A DNA stretch of 64,000 nt, from contig VZRN01005383.1 in NCBI GenBank assembly GCA_013397935.1, positions 62,001-126,000 on the forward strand, written 5' to 3'. The translations under genes and the position numbers were made by a program. Origin of the DNA: Dasyornis broadbenti (taxonomy: Eukaryota > Chordata > Aves > Passeriformes > Dasyornithidae). Below the pieces are notes generated by a model. It did no database searches, was not told where the DNA came from, and was given only the letters and a program-made list of their open reading frames with translations. Shown piece after piece: positions 51,605-64,000 of the stretch (position 1 is its first letter; each line of letters opens with the position of its first letter).

Positions 51605-53620
51605 CTGGGCAGTGATGTAATAAAAATAAAAGTGTGGTTTTTGGGGCCTTGTCACACTTTCATTGTATTGTAACAAATCGTAACAGAGATTGTGGGTTAT
51701 TACTGCAAGAAACATTAGTGATGGGGGATCTGTGTATGTGCTGGTCTAACTCATTTTATTCCTGTAGTTGTTTTTGCCCTTGAAGAAAATTACATAGACC
51801 TATTAACCTAAACATGAATGGACTGATTCTTGAGAAATTTTGTTTAAAAATGGACCTCATCTGGACATACCAAAGCTAAGACTACCCGCATTTTCTGTCT
51901 GTCACATCTCTCCACAGATAACTTACATTGAATATCAACAACATAACAGTTTTCCAAAATTAAAAGTATATTTGTAAATCCAAAAATAGAGAGAAACAGA
52001 ATCTGAGATGACTAACTAAACCTTACCTCCTACTCTAACTGTATCAAGATGTAGTCTGTGTTATTTATAGGCGGTACAAAGAGTGAGAAATGTTTCTTCT
52101 TTCCCTGTTAATGAGGAGTCTCTATCTGCTCTGGGCACTCAAGAGGAAGTGAACAGAAAGGCTGGCCTAGCCAACTGAAAAATCAATTACTTATGCAGTG
52201 CTATAGGCAAATATCTGGAACTGAATTTTTCACACCTGATTGGTGAGCATAATTGCATGCATTTTCAAAAGCCTATGAACCTGAGCTCAAGTTTGTGCAG
52301 TGTTTACACACATAAGTTGGACAAGTAACTTCATATTAAACGCTAAGAGAAATTTTTGCCTGGTTCAGTAGGAACTTTCCATCAGTATCTCTGAGCATGC
52401 CTGCATCAGCCTATTTGCCATGTTTACTCTTTCTGACGTTTTTCTTTGAGAATTTACTTGCCAGTTGATGTGACTTTTTCTGACTACACTGAGAAAGATT
52501 CCAGTTCCTTGTGTTTTGCTGGCTCTTATTTGCTGACTAATCTTTACATGTGTGTATCTGTCTTCTGGTGCTTTTCCATTCTCTGCTGCCTTCCTGGTTG
52601 GCTTAATCCGTGCATCCCAGTGATTCTTCTACTCTTCTATGTACAGGTGGCTGTTCCACCATCCAGGATTGTGGAGGACAGTGATACTAATGAGATATGG
52701 CCTAGTTATTACTGATAAGCAGCTCCTCCTTGAAAACCAGGACTTCTTGCTGACACAGTGACTCCCCCAAATGTTTAGGACATCTGTGAAGGACGAGTAA
52801 ATCTTTAGTCTTCTGAAGAACCAGAGAGATGTTGTGTTTCAGTGCACAGGACAGACAGACAGTTCAGCATGGTGGAACTATACAGCAATGACACATAAGC
52901 AGGCATTTCCCTTCCAGCAAGATTTTGAAGGAGTTTACTTGGCTCATAATTTTTGCATGTCTCTTCAATCTTCATTGTTTTGTAAAGAGTCTTTTCTAAT
53001 AATATTAAATCAAAAATTAATATCCAACACTGTAAGGGCTGCCTGCAGACATGCAGGTGTAATTACTGACCTCTCCCCTCCCAACTCACTCTCCCCTTGA
53101 CTCAGACTCAAGGGCTGTGGCTGCTTCATTGTCTGAGGGCTAGATGTGTCCCACATCATATTTAGCACCAGGTGCTGTTGCCCATTGATCCAGACCATAC
53201 TTTCACACGACCAGTATGGGGTTCATGGTAGGAAGATTCATAATTTGACTTGGAGAAAATTCTGCCTAAGCAAGGAAATGTTAACACCCAGAGACAGGGC
53301 CTTTCCTTTTTTTAGCCATTTTCTACAATCAATGTAAACAAAATGCCAAGACCCCCAAGGTGAGGTTTGCTATTATCTGCTGATTACTGGCCTAGTGAGA
53401 TGAAAAAAGGAAGATAGGCCAAAAATCTATCAAAACCAGACAAGAAAGTGAAAACAGATGATATCTTATTCAGGAGGAAAGAAAGAAAATTAAGGATATT
53501 TGTGACGACTTTGGGCTTCTATGAGAGAGCATTTACCTGCACTACAATAGTACCCACAGGGCAGAAGCAACCAGAGGAAGCTCTTGAAGATGATGAAGAG
53601 GCAAATGATTTTGCACAAGA
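51605..53620. other. unique sequence, no gene seen
   Basis: AT-rich single-copy DNA. Short ORFs only (up to 89 codons), with no recognisable repeat. Confidence 0.45.
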
Positions 53621-53718
53621 TATTGTATATTGTATATTGTATATTGTATATTGTATATTGTATATTGTATATTGTATATTGGATATTGGATATTGGATAT
53701 TGGATATTGGATATTGGA
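53621..53718 (+). repeat. 7-bp tandem array: 8 x TATTGTA then 6 x TATTGGA
   Basis: Fourteen perfect heptamers in two homogeneous blocks: eight TATTGTA units, then six TATTGGA units differing at the sixth base. There are no mixed units. Open frames through the array encode tandem Tyr/Ile/Leu-rich peptides and are artefacts of a 7-bp period, which gives a 21-bp coding period. Confidence 0.97.
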
Positions 53719-54000
53719 TATCATATATTATATATTATATAGCATATAGCATATATCATATATAATACATTATATATCATATATTATATAGTATACATCA
53801 TATAATATAATATGAATTATGCATTATATAATATACAATATGTAATATGTAATATATTATATGTTATGTAATATGTGATATATAATATATTATGTATTGT
53901 ATAATACATTAGCTATAATATATATTTCATATTGCATATTCATATGCTCATATATATTATGTGTGTGTGTATATACATATACATATATATACACATATAA
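53719..54000. repeat. AT-rich low-complexity island
   Basis: About 280 bp is nearly all A and T, built from TATAT, CATATA and AATATG words, with a short GT run (about 53961-53971) and alternating TATACATATA near its end. It is contiguous with the heptamer array. Such DNA can extrude hairpins and is difficult to assemble. Confidence 0.93.
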
Positions 54001-57000
54001 TTATTATTGCTGTTGATTTCTCAGAGACCACAGCAGTCGCAGGCACTGAAATGATCTAGTCATAAACGAGTTGTTGCGAATGATGCCTGCTCAGAGGGGA
54101 GATTTTCTATGCAGCATCTTCCTCTGTGTATCTCCAGCTCCCTTCACGGCAGACAGAGCTGCTGGGGATGGGACATGACCTTCTGCTTGAAAGGGAAGTT
54201 TTCATGCTGTTGAACTCATCAGGAAACCAGTAGAAAGTCAGACCCTCCCCAGATACTTACTCTTTTTCAGTGGTTATAGAGCTTACATGTTCAGTGATGC
54301 AATTTTTGATTGATAACAACGTTAACATTTGGTTTGATTCTTGTAAGGCAAAGCACCTCAGGCTGAATGCACCATGAGTGGCTGATAAAAGGATTGATCC
54401 TCACACACATCAGCAAAATACAGTGTATACAGTGGTCTCTACTGCTAAAGCAATATATTTAATGTATGCTGTTCTGTGAAAAGTCATTCTCTTTTCCATA
54501 AAAGCATAATTCCCATGCAGAAAAGATATGATTAATAAAGTGACTTTATTTTGATGTTCTATGTAGGAACACAAACATTCCCTGAATTGGTTGTCATTGC
54601 CAGTTGCCATCTGGGAGAACCTCTTGTTCTTTGCCTCCATGGAATAGTCTCCTTTCTTTTCATCAATCTAGAGCAAGCAAGCAGACACTTACAAGGGAGG
54701 TAGTGTTCATAATCAGCCACTTAAGCACTCTCTTTTCCTGCTTCAACTCTTAAATACACTGTCTCCACTGTCAATCTGTAGTTTCTCAGGAAAAACTAAT
54801 ACATCTTTCTGTGCAGGACTCTTGCTTAAGGGCAAGTAGAATGGTAGGTCTTTTTTACCAAAACAATAGCAACAATTTAAACACCGTGAGTATTCCCTGT
54901 GGATTTTGGAGCAATGTCTGTTTTGTTCATTGGATACATGGGTTTGTGGCTGTGGTGTTGGAGAAGCCACCATACTGAGCAAGCAGGACATAAAACCTAG
55001 AGAGAAATATCTGTTTCACCTCATTTCTTTAGAATGTTTCATCTTGGTGCAGCAGGCAAAGTACTGGCATGTGGGTGCCATTAAGACATTAAAATCACAT
55101 GGGAACAAACAGTAATACCACCAAGAATCTCCTATGCCTTTTATGTTTTATGGTCCGTGCTGCTGTGCTGCTGTCATATCTGTAAGACTGGCATGGCAGA
55201 GATCCCAAGAAGAGAAATCATCACAATGCTTTTATTGTTATTGTCCCCACTAAGCAAGACGGATTTGCAGAACAGTGCAGCTCTCCAGCATGTTCAGTCT
55301 TTTACCTGTGCTCAGAAAATTAATTTATTTCAGAAAAAGTTGATTCCTGCTTAGTATTCTCTCCTGATGCCATCACCCCATTTAAACAACCATTGCGAAA
55401 TGACCTGTCCAAATGCTGTGTGTTTTCCACAGACAAATCCATTCAGTGTAGAGACCTCAGCCTCTTTGTTTGAGAGGCTCCTAGGGCCATGGCAGAATGA
55501 AGAATTCCCCTCATGACCACTGATGGCAAATTGAAAACGCTTTGGTTCACCAAAAGGAGATGAATCAGTGGAAAAGTGTAATTTGACCACAAGTCCTGCA
55601 GTTCGGGTTGATTCCATCTGGCTCTGCAGTGCAATCAAAATACGTTGCAAGAGAAGATCCAGAACACAAAGAGATAGCTCACCATCTGGAAAAAACACCA
55701 CAGGATTCCTGCCCAGAAATAGGTCCCTGCTGTCTTTATGCCATTGTTATAGAAATTAAGTAGGAAACAGCTGGCCATGTGGACACAGTTATTGCAGAAT
55801 ATCACTTCTGCAATAGGGTAGCAAGAAAGGTCACCGACAACGTCCATGTGACATGAGATTTCCATATGCACATGACTTGTCAGCTTGCAACATCTGTTTT
55901 GGAGGTGGAGCTTGACTTCTTTCGCTGCTGTGCTTTGCCTTCCTACTAAGTTAAACCTCAGCAGCAATGCCAAGAAAGAATTTGGTTACAGGGATAATAA
56001 TAGAAGATAATGATAATATGTTGAAGTTTTTGATGATTGTGCATTCAAATAGCATTGCAGAGAACTCTTGCTCAGGACAAACCAGTTCTTTATGTCTGAG
56101 AACCTCCAGAAAGAGCTATTAAACAAAATTAGTTATCTTGTCATGATAAAATAAGTTGTAAAAAGCCCCTTTTTTTCTCTAGTGGACATTTGGGAAAAGT
56201 CTAGGGAAGAGCTTGTTTCAACCTTGTGCTTTGAAGGAAAAGTCAAAGTACAGTAGGAAGAAGAAAATGCTGAACTTCTTAGAAGAGTAACTTAACTTCT
56301 AAGAGTAACTTAGAAGAGTAACAAACAATGCTTAAGTGTGAGGGAAACTGAAACAGGCAAATATATACAGACGGCTTATTGTGTGTCTGGGTTTGGAGAT
56401 CACTTATGCTATCAGAAGTAACGATTAATAGATCTGGATCTCTTTCAGGGCCTGTGTCTGTCTGCTTCCACCATCGTGCATCCGTGAAGACGTGAACTCT
56501 AAGTCAGCTTGCCCATGAAATGGAACTCAGTGAAAGGTTATGCTCAGGCACTGGGGAGTCTGTGGCTGCTGTACTAATCACAATGTCTAAACTCAGGGAC
56601 CAAGGGCTGCCAGCTCTCAGAAATGGGTTATTAAGCACCAGAGTCAGTGGGAAGAACAGAATAGCCATTTTACTATTCTCAGCAACCCCAGGAATGTGCA
56701 AAAGTGGTGGCTTGATGATTTTCCTCAGGACAGACACTTTGCAGAAGTCCCCTTTTGACATAGAATAAACCCCTTAATTTTTCTTTTCAGATTTTTTAAT
56801 GAAATGGAAAGGATTCTTGCAAATATGTAAATTTGCATTTCCTGAGACAGGGAGGTTTTGGTTGCACAATAGGGTAATAGCTTTTGACCAGTCCTCTGTA
56901 AATCTCTGCATGAGAAGGAGGTAGGATTTTTTTTAGTAATTTGGTTTAGGGTTGATTTAGATCAGTACCCCTACAAACAGGCAGGTCTGCCTAATTGCTA

Positions 57001-60000
57001 TAGACTGCATTTTAAGTACTCATGAATGAATGCACAGCACATCTGATAAACAGCTATACCCTGAAGTCTGTGTACCATAACTGGTGCCTGGATGATTTAT
57101 GTATAACTCCATTATGTATGAAAGCAACTCATGCGTACTCAATGCATATGATACACACTTTGGTATTTATATGTGGAGTTAAATTAGCATTAAACTCTGC
57201 ATAAGTAGGCATTATGGAAGGTGGGAAACAGGGGAAATACTGAGGAAAATAAATGAGGTGAGATCCGAATGAATGAGAAAATAAGGTAAATAGGAGAGAG
57301 CAAAGAGGGATTTTGTGAAAAGGGTCAGGGAGTCAGGGTTATTAAAAGGGTAGCAGAGCATCGTGCACAGTGCAACCAGCATGTGTTAGTTTTTCCATTT
57401 ATGAAACTTTTTTTTTTTTAAGCTGAAAGCAACATAGTGATGTTTGAATTAACTTTTGTATTTTCTGCTATCTGATAGCAAATGTTCTGTGTTGCATTTT
57501 ATACAATGCTAGCCTTCTAGACAACATAAGCTTTTTCAATTACAGCAATATACCAGCTCTCTATTAGTGCTGTGGGAATACATCCAGCAGACAGGAAATA
57601 ATTTCTATGAGGAATGATTTGCACTTTAGCTTGATTAAGGGCAGCAGCATCAGGGTCAGATTTCTGTTGCACAGTTTGTTGTCCTGACTATGATTTTCCT
57701 TCCACTTGCATGAAAGAGAGAAGTATAAAAACTATGTGAGAAATAATCACTTTCAAAATTCCTCCCGGAATGGCTAGACAGATTTTTTTTATGACACAAG
57801 GCACTGGCAAAAACCAAGATGCATTTCTTCATGCCCATGTACTCTTGTGAAAGTTGTAAATCTGGCTGAAGACCTGCCCTGGACAGAGTTACTGTGGTGG
57901 TTTCATGCTGTGGTTGTTGCAGTGTTCAAGTGCCTCTCTCAGGAAAGCTGTAAAACTTTTGTAGAGCTTGCAATTTTCGTTTAGTTACTCTTCATGTCAG
58001 GTGTGCACTGTACCATGCAATCTTCACCTAGACCCACCATGGTGTTTTAGCATAAAAGAGTGTCCAGAGAGTTCATTTTAAAATTGTGTCGCATCTCATT
58101 TTCACAAATTCACTACAGAATTTTCAAAAATACACAAGGCACAGGAATCTCTGACAAAAATATTCTGGAAGCCCATCATAGAAAATGCAATTTTTTCACA
58201 GAATGTAACTGCATGAATTCAAAGAGGGATTGTAGGTTATGTTTATGTATGAATCCTTTGCTTCAGGACACAAAATAATCACTAACTAATACAGACTGGG
58301 AGAAATTCTTCCTCTGGGAAGGCTTAATGTGATGAGATTTTTCTCAACTTTCTTTAAACCATCTGACTACTGCAGAATACAGGGTAAATGCAATGAAATT
58401 AAAAGATTCCTTGAAAAATCTAAGTTCTTTCTCATAATTCTTACTCTCCTGAGTAAAGCATACATTTCTCACTGTCAAAAAAGTCATAATGTCCCTCATC
58501 AGGAAGAATCAGCCTCTCTGGTTTCTTTTTCCAGCTACAGAATCAGAACTTCTTCTATATTAACCCAATATCCTCATCCAGGCTTAAAAATGGAAACTTG
58601 TTTCAAGTCTATTGAGTGACTTTATTGACTTCACTTAATTTCTCTACAGCTTTTTAAAAGGGAATAAGTGAAACCCCAAACAAATTTATGTTCTCTAGTT
58701 TTGTCTCTAATGCTGACTATGTGTGACCAGAAGTTTGACTGACATGTTTTCTTCACTTTTAAAAATGCTAAATATCACCCTCTTTAAAAGGTTCCTTCTG
58801 CCTCCATCTCAATGTTTCCTCAAACTAGCTGGTAGAAAGAATTTTCTTCCAATTGCAAATAAGAAAACAACTAAACAAGGGTATTTCTGTCCAATTGTCA
58901 TAAAGAATTCAACACAGAAGTCCCATAAGAGACCAGATTCAGCAACTGTCCAGGACAGCTGCAGAAAACTGAGGAAGAAACTGAATATTGCTGGCCGGGT
59001 TATGTTGTCCACATCAGCAACATAAATCCTAAAAATTATTTCAACTGGTAATACTTAGAGGTTTCAAAAGCTTTATCCCTTCCAGAAGTGACGAGTTCTT
59101 TTAGCATGAACTCCACAGGACAGGAAAGCCCATGAGGCACTTGCTTCTCCTGTGACTGCAGTAGTACTGTTTCTGAAACTGAAGACTGGTGCAGTTCTGC
59201 AGGTTCCTAGATGTACCTTGATAAGTAAATCAGATTAAAGCGATGATTCCTCTCACATGCCACTTTACTCCCATTCAACTCCATCAATTTCATGGAGAGA
59301 ATGTGGATAAAAATAACGTCCAGAAGGCTGTAATTTAACTGCAATTTAATATGGCTAGATGTTACTAACTTCCCTTGTGCCCATGTACTCCAGAATGTAG
59401 TCCTATGAGAAAATTCCTTGTTGGGTACTTTTCAAATCTTCTCTTACATGTCTGTATCAATCCAGCTACAATGCAAGCGGAGGATTTTATTTGTGAGTTC
59501 AATTGAGGTGCTTCTCTGATTCTCCTTTTCTTTAACGTAGGTTTTGAAACTTTTCAGGCCAGAAAAGAAGTTCAGAAAACACCTCTTGTAAACAAGAAGT
59601 GGTGAAGTATTTTGCTTGGAGACAGAGTTCCTATGTCTTTGCGAACAATGTTCCTTGAAACATTTGTTATCATTTCCTCTTTTAAACAGTTAAATAAAGA
59701 GACCTTAAACCAAAGGTTCACAGTGATACCAGCAAAAGGTTAGGATAATATTTTTAGATTATTTTTTCATCAATGATTTCAAAGGGGAAAAGCAGCATAA
59801 TTTAATTTTAATCACAGCTCCCATTTCCACAGAATGCTGTATTGATAAAACAGTTGTAATCACACTGTCTCTGGACACTCTTACTCACTGTGAATGTGGA
59901 CAGGGTAAATGAACCAGGACTGAATAGGAGGAAGTATGGGTTACATGAAAACACTATAAACTGGTATGTAAATACTTTATCAGAAACGTGCTTTGTACGG

Positions 60001-62335
60001 TGCTGTTTGAATCATTTGGCAGCCGGTCCTCCAGAGGCTGATTCCGCAGCTGCTCGTGGTCCCGGTGAGACAGAGCTCCAGGTGTGCCAGAGCTGTGCAG
60101 GGCAGCAAAAGGATCAGCTACACCAGTAAATCACCTCTGTGTCCTCTCACCTTGGGCAGGCACAGAGTGCACTGCAGAGTCTTGCTTTCTGGTTGCAATA
60201 GCCCAAAGGGTTGCTACAGTACAGTAAAGTTTGTACTCTTAACAACGTCCCTAAACTTTCCAAAAATGTCCTCTTTCTGCCATGAAATACATCTTACACT
60301 GAACGCAAGCCCCATCTCTGTGCTGAAGGAGCCTGCTGGAATGCTGGGGGAAAAAATCTGCAATTTACTCTTGGTATTTAGGAATCCATCAAGACCTGAC
60401 GTGTCTTTTATGAAAACAATTTGTATCTGTGGCTTTAATAGTAAAAAGAAAAAGTCCTACTGGATGGACAGAGAGAGAGCATGAAAGAGTAAGAGAGGAA
60501 GACTGGAAGCCACTGATGTGAAGAAAAAGTATAAGATCCCACCAACCAACCCAAGCACACAAAGAAGCTATAATCCTGGGACAAAGTAATTTACTGAGCT
60601 AAGTTTTCATTTCACCACTATGGCTCCATGCATGATCTTTAGTCAATAAAGAAGCTGATTTTTTTTTTCCCTTGAAAAACTTGGAATATTTTAATGTTTA
60701 ATGACAGAGTAGGATTAAATGATCTCGTAATATACAGCCCAATTTGTGTTTTGCCATCATTATTGATTAATTAAGTGATCTGAAAACATCTGCAGACAGA
60801 GAAACAGATTTGACCAAAATTAAATGAAACTAGGTTGTTTGCATAGTGAAGAACAAGTAAAACTCCCAATATATTTCAGGTTATTTGAAGTCTATTGTTA
60901 AACATAAAATAGAATGTTTCATCTGACGACTTTGGTTCACTTTTTTGCCCTTTACAGCTAGAACTGTTTTGTCCAGCTGCACAGCTGATACAGGCATTTG
61001 ACCTAGAGGGCAAGAAGAACACTTAGAAATAAATCCAAGTAAAAAGCCAAGAACAAATGCAGGAATATTTTTTGTCCTGTCTGTTTTTCTCCATCCTAGA
61101 TAACAACCCCAAAATTTTAGGAATTCCACCTTGAAATCCAAATCTGGTTCAGAAATCTAATCAGACATCTTTTTCCATGTTTCAAATCACGGTTATTGCA
61201 AGAATGGCAAAGAAAAACAATTATTTGAAAATGTCTTTTAAAAATCTTGTAATGAAAATGTTCTCATAAGTGAATGAATTAGGTTTATAACTGGCCTGAA
61301 AAATTCCTTGTGGGTTTACAAGTTGCAGCAAGTCTCTGGGGAGTTAGATTCTAGGCTATAAACCTGCCAAAGTACACAGATCTATGCAGCGTAGACAACA
61401 TTTGGGAGCTGACAACTTTCCGCAACAGAGACGCTCCTGACACTGAAAAACAAACCTCTCTGTTTTTCTGTCTCCTGTGTTAAATCACACTTCGCATAGG
61501 CTTAAACATAAGGTAAAAATGATAAAGTTAGGAAAAAGGAAAATTCCAGATAGTAGTGGAAAAACAAAAATAAGAGTAGCTGTTCCCAATCTAACAAGCA
61601 TTGGAGGGTTTCTTCCTTGTTTCCTTTGATTTGCAAACTCCTGTAGAAATGATTTAATGTTCATTAGTGTTTAGATGTGTTTTGCAAAAATGTTTATCCT
61701 TCCCTTTCCTTGTCTTTTTCCTCTGTTTATTTCAATGCCAAACGAAAAATAATTACTCCAACTTACACTACCATTCAAAGCTGTTATTGTGAAATGAGCC
61801 TGGGATGGCTGCTTGACCACCAGCTCAGTGCTTGGATTTGTACTGGCTAGCACCAGGCAACAGAGATAATAACTGCTGAACCCAGCTTTGATTCCTCCCA
61901 TTAAAAGAGACCTTTAGCTGTTTCTCTCCCTCTCACTCTTATCACCTCCCTGTACTTAGACACCATTTGCATGAAATCTCTAACCCCCAAGTATCTCTCA
62001 GACTCATCCACCCCTCTATCAAACACAGCTGAAATTAAACAACTGTTTCAAAACTTCCCTCTGAGGGACAAACTGCTGGAGTGCATAATCCCATTCCTTT
62101 AGTAAACCAGGTTGGCACAGGGGAAAGCATAAAGATGCCCTTAACTACACAAAACCTTTTAAGTTTTACCTTGCTACAAAACTACTGTTTGAACCTTTGA
62201 TTCTTTCTTAGCAAATAATGTTGCAGGTAACACTACTTATTTACCTTACCCTTTAGTAACTCCTATATGTTCCATGCTTGAAAACAAAACTATTTCAAGG
62301 AAAATGTGAAAGGACTCTTGCAAAAAATACTGTTG
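54001..62335. other. unique sequence, no gene confirmed
   Basis: AT-rich single-copy DNA. On the minus strand near 55443-55623 two frames are open after a good acceptor-like tract, but no donor of quality follows. A short GC-richer patch lies at about 60015-60110. No repeat family is recognised. Open frames up to 142 codons (60056-60484, +) lack domains. Confidence 0.4.
56278..56322. repeat. short direct and inverted repeat cluster
   Basis: CTTAGAAGAGTAAC occurs at 56278-56291 and again at 56309-56322. Between them CTTCTAAG (56296-56303) is the inverse complement of CTTAGAAG at the left end. It could form a small stem-loop. Probably a local duplication. Confidence 0.8.
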
Positions 62336-62353
62336 TTTTTTTTTTTTTTTTTT
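62336..62353 (+). repeat. poly-T run (about 18 T)
   Basis: Simple homopolymer run with no associated retroposed sequence recognised on either side. Confidence 0.95.
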
Positions 62354-64000
62354 ATAAAGGGCTGACACAAAATAATTATTTTTTAGTTCAAGAAGATATA
62401 ACAGGCTTTCCAAGATTTTGAAGGAAAGAGTATTATGGGAAGGGCTCAACAGTCTTTCCTTTTTTCACTGTGTGGATGCACATTTTTTCAGATAACCTCA
62501 TACACAAAGCTTTTCAGGTGTGATCACCAAATCGTAAGAATGGCAATAAATAGAAAATAAATCAAGAAGTTTCATAAGTTGAAATAGGCATTGAAAAGTT
62601 TTTCATCCTTGAACGCATTTTTCTTTGATAGAAATTACGTACAAGTATTTGTGAGAAATCTTGCACACGTATCTTAAGGGTGGGACAGTGGAAACAATTC
62701 TGCCAGATTTATTTTGGTAGATCATGTCTTGAACAATTTCTAAAGCTTGTTTTTTATTCTTAAGTGCTGTGTTTTTCTTTTCTGAACACTTCGAACCCTG
62801 CAGAGAGTTGTGCAAAGAGGGATGTTCTGGGAAGAGAAAAGAGCCCTCATTTCCATTAAAAACTGTTGTTTCTCAACTATTAAGTTTCTCTCCAACTATT
62901 GGAGAGAAAATATGTGTATATATGGAGGAGGCCTTATTTTTATGGCACATGAAGAATTTAGACTTGACATTTGGAAAAAACACGTATCTACACAACCTAC
63001 CTCTGTTTCCACTACGTAATTAATATATGTTTGTAGTGTTTCCAATATATATGTGGAACAATCAGACAGAGGACAATGTGTTGTGCATAAGAATGCATCT
63101 AAATAATTTGCCTAGATTTATTAAGTTGCAGATAAAAAGTTCATTTTTTTTTTTAACTAATAGCACAGTGTAACATTCTCTCCTTGATTTTTAAACTGGA
63201 ACTACAAAAGAGAACATTTTTTTTACAACACTGCCCGGCTTCCTGCCTCCCACCTAGGACACTAACCTTCTTGGGAATCATGAATTAATCCAGTTATCCT
63301 TGCAACCACAAGGGAGCCTGAGCAACACATGAAACACAGAGCAGTGTAATTGCAATGCAAATATGTGGGCATTTAAAGTTACCAGAGCTCCAGACTTGAA
63401 AGGTGATGGTCTTGATGGAAAGCCCTGCTTCAGATTGCATTTCTAATGCAGGTGTTAGTCAAGCAATGACTTTGGATTTGTTACATCCAGAGGGTTGTAT
63501 TTTCCAATGTTTCAAGATTCCTATACACCTTTTTTGCCATTTCAGTGTTTTTTGTCCCATATGTGCATTTGCAAAACTATTAGTGAGAAGAAACATGTTA
63601 CCTAAAAAGGGTCATAATTTCTTATGTAGTAACTAAGGATTTAGGGATTGAAGAAAATGTGAGAACTGACTTTTTAAAAAAAATACTTGTTTTTTCCAAG
63701 TGATTAGTGATTTTGGATGCATTGTTTATAAATGGGCTTGCTTCAGTCATCTAAAGTAGATGTGATTGTCTCAGGCTTTGATGAAGTCAAATTATATCAA
63801 AGTATCTCAAATTAGGCATCCTCTGAACTGAGATATTTAAAACCACTAGTTCTTTTTCAAAGCCTTGGCTGCTACATTTGGAAGTATTTTAACCCAACCA
63901 CCCTACTCTGATGCAAGTGATTTGTGGTATTTGCCCCACAGTCAATTTCAATATTTAGCAAAATCAACAGAAATGCAAGGGCTGCATCAGATGCCTGATC
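62354..64000. other. unique AT-rich sequence, no gene seen
   Basis: Single-copy DNA up to the end of the window. ORFs of 84 codons or fewer overlap in several frames. No repeat, RNA gene or conserved motif is recognised. Confidence 0.45.

Noticed and set aside
53448..53765. Open frames encoding Tyr/Ile/Leu tandem repeats on both strands
   Set aside because: A stop-free 7-bp repeat is open in several frames automatically.
55443..55701. Minus-strand exon candidate after the acceptor at 55623
   Set aside because: Two frames are open and the acceptor is good, but no donor better than GTCATT or GTCTCT follows.

Overview
The window is vertebrate nuclear DNA, almost certainly from a bird and probably a songbird (Passeriformes). 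The evidence is the repeat content. There are several CR1 LINE copies ending in the avian ATTCTRTG-type 3' tail, and one short element that joins a tRNA-Ile-like head to a CR1-like tail, the architecture of the passerine TguSINE1 family. The rest is AT-rich single-copy sequence with many short chance ORFs, no operons, no ribosome-binding sites and no prokaryotic genes. One undetermined base (N) in a long poly-T run marks this as draft assembly.

Layout. 530-2190 is a 5'-truncated, decayed CR1 on the + strand that keeps a recognisable reverse transcriptase. 2191-13008 is mostly unique sequence, with a CpG-bearing GC-rich patch at about 3780-4110 and a T/G-rich stretch at about 6527-6600. 13009-13545 is a CR1 3' end on the - strand. 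13546-30561 is unique sequence with a CA microsatellite, a poly-A run, a striking 12-bp palindromic tandem array (22149-22216) and a small CpG-rich patch (27590-27730). 30562-30780 is an old CR1 fragment on the - strand. 31951-32034 is poly-T with the N, followed by a possible CR1 scrap. 35130-35286 is the tRNA-Ile/CR1 SINE. 40153-40281 is a CR1 3' terminus on the + strand. 53621-53718 is a heptamer tandem array that switches unit midway and runs into about 280 bp of nearly pure AT. 54001-64000 is featureless.

I can confidently identify no protein-coding gene. The window reads as intergenic DNA or the interior of large introns. On the - strand I found several segments with good splice-site context and an open frame (51440-51604, 41781-41897, 40646-40737, 32395-32579, and a possible terminal exon at 16030-16228). 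They could be exons of one large - strand gene, but pseudo-exons of this quality are common in vertebrate introns. They are recorded as low-confidence candidates, without a gene name.
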